DNA from: Adiantum capillus-veneris
Taxonomy: Eukaryota > Streptophyta > Polypodiopsida > Polypodiales > Pteridaceae
Length of the DNA stretch: 64,000 bases
Assembly (NCBI GenBank): GCA_014529385.2
Contig: CM043956.1
Span: 65,321,620-65,385,619, forward strand
Reading direction: 5' to 3'
Shown: piece by piece, positions 57,836 to 64,000 of the stretch
Layout: the number at the start of each line of letters is the position of its first letter
Numbering within the stretch: the first letter of the stretch is position 1
Program-made: the position numbers and the translations under genes
Notes under the pieces: generated by a model
Seen by the model: the letters and a program-made list of their open reading frames with translations, nothing else
Told to the model about the DNA's origin: nothing
The model's database searches: none

Positions 57836-58439
57836 ACATGTGAGAGAGGGGGTAGTGTGGTGTGTGTTATTGAGGCATTAGAGGTTGAGTAATTCCATAT
57901 ATTTAACATACAAATTATTTCAACACTTCAATACAGGATTAATATAGGTTCAGCACCTTTTCAGGCTACAGGACAGAATCAGGAACAACATAGGAACTGA
58001 ATACAGAGAATGGACATAAATTGAATACTCCATAGCCAGAACCTCTCATTCATTCTCTTCCATCTTCCTTACATCGTGTAACTACACGCCACGAGAATAA
58101 CCTTCTAGGAATGAAGAGGTACAGGCCCATTAACTTACAAAAAGGTTGAAAGTCAAAAGCTAAGGTTCTATTAACACTGAACTAAAATAATATCTAAGGC
58201 TAAACACCTGGTGCATCCCGGTGGCAATAAGTTTTTTGACTCAAAAAACATTTGACTTGACACCCATTAATCCCTTGTTCACAAAACATTCTAAGCATTT
58301 ACTAGATATTACTATGCAAAGTACAGTGCCTGGAACGGAGTCCAAGTTGTACATACCATTATACCAATAAGACACTTCCCATCCCATTAGTATTTAAAAA
58401 CACTATTCTAGTGACTGAGTATCAGAAGCCCCTGGTAAC
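57836..58439. other. Unassigned stretch
   Basis: No gene recognised. Confidence 0.35.
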
Positions 58440-60244
58440 TCCTTCACAGGCTCCTCCAAGGAAACTGATGAGTGTGTCAATTCTGCAGGTTTGTTTTCAA
58501 TTCCTATGGTTTTTTTAACCTCCTCATCATTGCTCTTCAGGCTTTCCTCTTGTAGACAATCTGGAAAATTCCCAATTACATCTTCTTACTACAGTACCTG
58601 CACTTGCCTCCAACTCCTTCGAGGTCAAATCAGTAACCTGCTCAACAATAGGTGCTGTTACATCCAAATTCAGAGCTTCATGTGTCTCCACTGCATCCAT
58701 AAGAGTGTGAAAGTCCTTTGTTCCCCCAAGGCCATGTGCATATTCCACAGTCATCTGATGGATTCTGCCATGTTCAATTTTTTGCTCCTAAAAGAAATCT
58801 GAAGTTTCCTGCACCTTGAGATCATCAAATTCCTTTTTAAGATCATTAGATTGTTTTTGAAGAAGTATATATTCATCATGCTCTTCTTCCTTTGCAAAAC
58901 TTTGGTATGGAATATCTACTAAAGAGGTCATTCTCTTTCTTAATTCCAACCACACCTGTTCTCCTTGTTTTTTGACTTTATTCTTCAATACTTCAACATC
59001 GTGAGGTAGCAAATACCACCCATCTAGATCCAAATCCTCATCAAATATTTCCCTCAGTTTTGTTTCCAGTTCTTGACAAGCCTGAACCCTTCTCAGAAGT
59101 ACATTATTGTCAGATTGTAATTTAGAGTAACCATTACCCAAGATTTCAAACTGATTATTTAAGGTTGATATCCACTGTTCCTTCCAAGATTGAATCATGT
59201 CTGATGACTTCTCCCTTCTTTGCAACTGAGTCCTATAAAATTCCACAGAATTGTTAGCAATCTACAAGTCGTCTTTTAGTTTAGCAATTATATCCTCTTG
59301 ATCTGAAATTAGTTTGGAATCCTCCTCAGTTCTTTTAGAGATAGATTGTAGTTGAGGGATCTGAGTTTCCAACTGAAACTTCTCTCTTTGGAGTACTGAC
59401 CTGTTCAGTTAGATCTGTGATGTAAAGTTGCTAACAAGGTCAAGAGCTTTATAAACCTCAGAAATTGTTATTTGATTGCCAAACTTATTGAACAGTACAC
59501 CTTCCCCCAAATCTGGTTTGACTTCTTATGCAGGACTCTCTATTTTCCTCCTCTTCAACTTCAAGGGTGACTTAGAAGAAAAAACATGACTTGCATTAAC
59601 ATTTACTGGGGGTTTAGGTGTTTGCATCAAAGTATCTAGATCAATATTAAATTGACCTCCCAAACTTGTCCATAGATTTTCCTCCTCCTGTTCCGTCTTT
59701 GAGAGTGTCCTGTCTTGGTCTCAAAAATCCTACTGTTTCTTTGTCCTGTGCTCTAAATGACGACCACCCACTTCTGCTTCTTGATTACCCTCAATATATC
59801 TCCCAAAAGGAAAATCTTGGCCACTTAAACCTGCCAATGTTGTCATACTCATAGCATGAACCTATAGGGCAATCAGGAAAGCCCCAATCTTGGTAGATCT
59901 ATCCTTTCTTTTCTTTTTCTGAAACACCTCTGAGATTATCCTTCGACACAATAATTAGCCCAACCAATTTGTCTACCACATTTTGCAGCATGGAAAATAG
60001 CATAGTTCTCTTTATAAATGTATTTTACACAGACCTTTTCCAAAAACCATTTAATTTGTTGAAATCTACACGGATTTTGCAATTTGCTTACTGGGTAATA
60101 ACCTCTGTCCCCCTGTGCTTGACCAAATTATGATTCCATGAAGGCATCTGAAGCTTTACCCACTGAGTTATCATCCTCCCAGTGAAGGTGAAATACTGAA
60201 CTTATCAATTCAGGGCCTAACCAAAAACTGCCAAAGATGTTACC

Positions 60245-60249
60245 TTTGG
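60245..60249. repeat. Target duplication TTTGG, left copy
   Basis: Matches 61842-61846 on the other side of the solo LTR. Confidence 0.85.
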
Positions 60250-61841
60250 TGTAACATTCAATGGTTTTAAAAACTTATGTGTAGCGGAAATTAGCATGAA
60301 CATAGTGGGCATTTCATTAGAATAAATTCCTAATGAGAATTACAAGAGTGCTTGGGTGGAGAGAGCAACTAAAAGCATAACACCTAGTTAGATAGCATCA
60401 ACAATACTTTCAAAAGAGAGAGAAATTAAGCTATTGACAATAGTTGAGGACCGGATTTGCATGGAGTCGGTCCCCCCTCCAAAAGGCTTTGTATTATGGT
60501 TTTTCTCCCATCAAGAGAGACATTGTACAATACAATTCTTTGTGTTCCTTCAAGACTAGCTAGTGCAATGAAGATGAAAGCTTCATGCACTAAGCAAAAC
60601 ACTTAGTAAACACAACTTTAATTATCCCCGTTCTCAGACCCAAGACCTCACACACCTTCGAAGATGGTGAGAGCTAGCAGGGTATGAGAGTAGATTGAGA
60701 GGAAGAAGGAGTATCTTACGAGAAAGATGTACATCTCCTCACATAATCACTCATATTAGCATATCTTTAGCTTAGTAATTAGCTTGGTAGAGGAGATGAG
60801 CATGCATTGAATCTTGGCTCTTGGTTGGATTTGCATCCACAAGCCAAGAGTGTGTCGATGTAGGCTTCTATCTCACAAGCTTGGAGTAGGTGATGAGCTC
60901 TCCATTAAAGCTTGGGAAGATATAGTCTTCTCTTTCTTCACACATGAGATTGTGTGAGTGTGTGTGTGATAATTCCTTGCAAAAATCAGCCCCCTCTCTC
61001 TCTTGGGCGAGCCCTCTTGCTATTTGCTCTTGCTCTAGCCTTATTGGCCCTCCCCAAGTCAAGCCAATGACCATTAAGCAGCATAAGTGATAGCCTTCTG
61101 ACATGTGTCCCCCTTTCCCCTTTTGTGAGAGCTTTAGGTAATTTAATAATTAAACTAAACTCTCATTGGACCCCTTTGCCTTCTGGCCAATAGGAATCAG
61201 GCAAGCCATTGGGCTCTTGAATGCTCATTGGACCCCTTGGGAGACTGTCCAATAGTCTTCTAGGAGACTTATTTCTCATTGGTTCTTTTATTAAGTGTTT
61301 TTAAATTAATTAAACTAGATTTACTCTAGCCTAATTCTCATTGGTCCACCTCCAAGGCCATCCAATAGGAATTGGGCACACCTTGTGGGCATCTGGGCTA
61401 GGGAGCTGACATGTGTCCCTAATTCCCTTTGTGTAAAGGAAGCATGTGTGTGTGTGTGTGACTTTCTCTCTCATCCCCTAGAAGAAGGGATCGCCCCCTC
61501 CCATGTAGGGATATGCAAAGACTTTATTTCACACACACAAAGCATCCAATTCCCCTAGGTTTGACCTTTGGACATAACCTTTGAATTTTGGAACCTTACC
61601 ATTTTGGAAGTCTTAATGGGCTGAACCTTAGGGTCTTTTTAGCCCATTGTTGCACTTGGCTCTTTTGCAACAATGGCCCCCCCTTTGGATCCCTATTTTC
61701 CCTCCTTTGGATCCCTACTTGTGCTGGTCTGCTAGCTTAACCAATATTCTAGCTTTTTCACCCCTGGCACTTCCCCACATTAAATGATCAGTTTAATATG
61801 AGAAAATCATTTAGGAGAATTAGATATTGATTATTATGACA
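60250..61841 (-). repeat. Solo LTR of the gag-protease gypsy family
   Basis: The 1592-bp segment starts TGTAAC and ends ATGACA (plus-strand reading), matches 48157-49741 along its length and is flanked by TTTGG on both sides. No internal element sequence is attached. It therefore arose by recombination between the two LTRs of a complete insertion. Orientation is taken from the primer-site-linked copy. Confidence 0.85.
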
Positions 61842-61846
61842 TTTGG
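61842..61846. repeat. Target duplication TTTGG, right copy
   Basis: Matches 60245-60249. Confidence 0.85.
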
Positions 61847-62270
61847 TATCATGAACATGACTAACAAATTCATCAAGGATTGATTTTTTTTCCAATGTTT
61901 CAACGGTAACATGGCCAACTGAAGTAACCCAATCCTCTTGAGTTGTACCGCCACCTGCAAATCTAACTCTTGACGCATGTCAAGAAAGTTGTAGTCAACC
62001 GGACCACTCTCCATTGCACGCTTCATCCTCTTCCTTGAGGACACCAAATACAAAGGGAAGTTGGACCTCCACACCTTCTTTACTCGTCTCCCTGACCTTC
62101 ACGCCACAATTTCCCTTCACATGGATGCATTTGCCGAGATTTTTGCGTTCATGGAGGAGCACATTATAAAATATTCCATATCTATCTCCCCACATGTAGG
62201 GATCTCGGTGCCTTGCGATCTTTTGCGCTACATACACAAAGGTGATCGCCCATTCTCCAAGCGGTTGCAA

Positions 62271-63511
62271 GATGATTCCAAGAAATTGCCGCCGACGCAG
62301 GCCATTTCTTGGACGAGCAAGCCCCAGGGGTGTCAGCGCTCAAGAAGCGCAAGTTGGGGGTGGAGTACCTTTCTCGGCTAGCAACATTCATTTCTTGGTG
62401 AGCGAGGAACCTGATTTGGAGGAGGTCCGCTTACCACACCTTCAGGTTGGGTCCTTTATCAAGGACACCAAGAAGCAGGAGGTTATCCCCATGAACCTGG
62501 CAGCAAAACGAAAGACACTTCGCTCGAGTACCCCAGAGGGCTCGAGGAAGTGGTTGAGAAATCCATCGTTGTGGCTGGCCCTAGTGACACTCGAGTGCCG
62601 TTACCATTGACGGATGTGGCTATCCCAGACGTAGAAATCAGCCGCTTCTCCTCAGTGGTAGTGGATGGGGAGGAGAATGTATTTATGCATGATTTGGAGA
62701 AAGCATTTGGCTTGTGCATGGATGAATGCTTGAGCATGCTATGCAACAGTACCAAATGTCCCTTACGCCAGATGCCGTAGAAAGCAAGCTCTTGCCACTT
62801 GGGGACTTTGTTGCTGACACTATTGCAATTGTATGTGTGGAGGTCCTAGCAAAAGATCATTGCACGTGGATGAGGAAGAATTCCAAGCCACGCAAGCCAA
62901 GGTTGAGGCCGCTAGGATGCCTATGCCACTACGCAAACCCCCATCTGATGATCCAAAGTTCGTAGCTGCGGTGCATGGGAGCATTGACTTGGATGGAAAG
63001 GGCAACAGGGAGGAGGACGACAGGGAGCACGAGGTAAAATCTATCCTAATTTTCATGATATTTTTTTATCCTTCATTGTCTTTTTTCTCAACCTTCATTG
63101 GTTTATGATAGGACGTTGTCGAGATTGATGATTTTGTTACAAAGATGGGTGGGGACGGGCTTTGGACCTCAGTCTTCCCTTGCGCATTACCTAGGACAAG
63201 TCCCCCCTGGCGATATGGCCATTGTCCATAATTAATTTACTCCCCAAGCCCATTTTATGACTTGGTTGTTGAAAGCTTTGAGCAAGGTTTTATGTAGCAC
63301 CATTGCTCAAACTGCGCATCTTGTGTTCCGCACAGCATTTGGCACTGGCTTCCGTGGTAAAGTGCTTGCCCAGATAGGGATACATGCTTCCATTGGCTCA
63401 ACTGACCCAAAGGCCATAGCGCAGTCCCTCTTGACTAGGGAGTTTCCTTACGCGCAAGAGAGGCGCCAGGAAATGGTCAATAAAATTATGAACTCCTCAG
63501 ATACATGATGT
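62271..63511 (+). pseudogene. Unrecognised plus-strand gene remnant with an intron
   Basis: Protein-like plus-strand segments follow each other in changing frames: 'LEEVRLPHLQVGSFIKDTKK' (62418-62480), 'SIVVAGPSDTRVPLPLTDVAIPDVE' to 'EKAFGLCMDECL' (62560-62735), 'HAMQQYQMSLTPDAVESKLLPLGDF' (62732-62810), 'EEEFQATQAKVEAARMP' to 'EEDDREHE' (62865-63032), then after an intron 'DVVEIDDFVTKMGGDGLW' (63111-63165), and 63257-63508 ('VFRTAFGTGFRGKVLAQIGIHAS') ending at TGA. The acidic linker and splice sites suggest a host-type gene or captured fragment. I recognise no family. The frame breaks make it likely nonfunctional. Confidence 0.35.
63033..63110 (+). other. Putative intron
   Basis: GTAAAAT begins at about 63033 and TTTATGATAG ends at 63110. 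The AT/T-rich 78-base interval between two acidic coding segments fits a short plant intron; splicing joins 'DREHE' to 'DVVEIDDF' in an open frame. Confidence 0.5.
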
Positions 63512-63836
63512 AAAATCAACTTTTTGGAAGTAATAAAAAATAATCCGAATCGTCTCTCTATCTTGTACATTCTTCTAAATGTGATCTGTCAATCTTGAAA
63601 ATTGTTGTAATTGGTGATATATTTCAATAAGGTGTCTTTTTTTTGCTGAAATAACAACACAGTGGAAGTTGAATGCACATGATACTTCTTTCAACTTACC
63701 TTAATTCTCGGGAAATTATAAAACACATCTGAGTGAAAAGAAGTGGTTTCTCTAAAGTAATGCGGCAAAACCAATTGCTTTCAGTTAATCTATGTTTTTT
63801 AAGTATCCTGGGGGGTAGAGAAGCCTACCAGGTGAC
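63512..63836. other. Unassigned stretch
   Basis: AT-rich sequence after the remnant's stop; AATAAAA-like A-rich motif at 63530-63535. Nothing else recognised. Confidence 0.35.
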
Positions 63837-63925
63837 AAAAAAAGGGTGGCCACAAGGGCGCACAAATGGCCCATCCATCAGTTTTGGATGGCCAATTTGC
63901 GCGCCCTTGTGGCCACCCTTTTTTT
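63837..63925. repeat. 89-bp near-perfect hairpin
   Basis: Arms of 41 bases, 63837-63877 and 63885-63925, pair with three mismatches around a seven-base loop (TCAGTTT). They begin with seven A and end with seven T. The arm core is GGGTGGCCACAAGGGCG. It may be a tiny foldback element, the stem of a larger one, or a small-RNA precursor; no target duplication is evident. Confidence 0.85.
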
Positions 63926-64000
63926 GGCATATGGAGTATATGTTTGCACTCAAGGACACTAGAAAAGGTGAGATCAACTCTGAATTTAAGTTTTCAAGCA

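Larger units (their letters stand above)
58440..62270 (-). pseudogene. Unrecognised coiled-coil gene remnant split by a solo LTR
   Basis: On the minus strand a frame from about 62270 ('GEWAITFVYVAQKIARHRD') crosses two TGA codons, reaches 'SILDEFVSHVHDTK' at 61842 and, past the solo LTR with one TTTGG copy counted, continues 'GNIFGSFWLGPELISSVFHLHWED' from 60249 to a TAA near 60135. Further in-strand segments include 'FLEKVCVKYIYKENYAIFHAAKCGRQIGWANY' (about 60065-59960) and a 152-codon coiled-coil-like segment (59246-58788) rich in Lys/Glu/Leu, then 58754-58527. I recognise no family. The many stops mean it is dead or consists of separated exons. The frames right of the LTR overlap plus-strand frames, so their strand is less certain. 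Confidence 0.4.

Noticed and set aside
57601-57909. His/Thr-rich minus-strand protein
   Set aside because: Produced by the TG-rich tract.
61842-61856. TTTGGTATCATGAAC as a primer binding site following an LTR
   Set aside because: TTTGG is the target duplication (also at 60245-60249), and the homologous LTR has its primer site at the opposite end, at 48137-48155. The TGGTATCA match is coincidental.

Overview
This window looks like nuclear DNA of a land plant with a large, transposon-filled genome. Decayed PPR-type modules of the kind common in fern genomes make a fern plausible; this is an inference and no species can be named. I see no bacterial operons, no CRISPR array and no convincing rRNA or tRNA gene. 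Nearly everything recognisable is an LTR retrotransposon, a DNA transposon, a satellite-like repeat or a broken host-type gene. The one long intact coding sequence is a Ty3/gypsy polyprotein at 12637-17988 (minus).

Layout. 1-3357 (minus): decayed copy of the same gypsy family. 3356-about 21335 (plus): an unusual element with an LTR, a tRNA-Asp-like primer site, a 3.3-kb leader carrying a repeated 24-bp perfect palindrome, and one very long gag-protease-like frame without reverse transcriptase. That frame is split by the intact gypsy element (11467-20194), which has near-identical LTRs and an ACGCT target duplication; the outer frame resumes exactly after it. About 21336-26538 (plus): a Ty1/copia element whose RT is broken by a 443-bp foldback MITE. 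26539-27281: part of an LTR of the intact gypsy family. 28150-30530: TTAGGTTA-rich DNA with a 929-bp tandem duplication. 30632-32230: CACTA (En/Spm) transposase pseudogene. 32430-40290: two diverged inverted repeats around gypsy fragments, an LTR-like segment and GA/CT microsatellites. 40440-41735: PPR pseudogene. 41820-45899: a second copia element. 45900-49741 (minus): gypsy gag-protease remnant with its 5' LTR. 50218-51501: a CACTA terminus and a copia LTR. 53098-56580: direct repeats and an unrecognised multi-exon remnant. 58440-63511: unrecognised gene remnants, one interrupted by a solo LTR (60250-61841, duplication TTTGG). 63837-63925: a near-perfect hairpin.

How the parts relate. The window is a nested record of insertions: intact gypsy inside the gag-protease element, MITE inside copia, copia against a gypsy LTR, copia against a second gypsy, and an LTR inside a gene remnant. 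Only the gypsy at 11467-20194 looks able to make a complete set of proteins. The nonsense codons in the other elements can all be explained by C-to-T change in Gln or Arg codons, as expected of methylated, silenced DNA.
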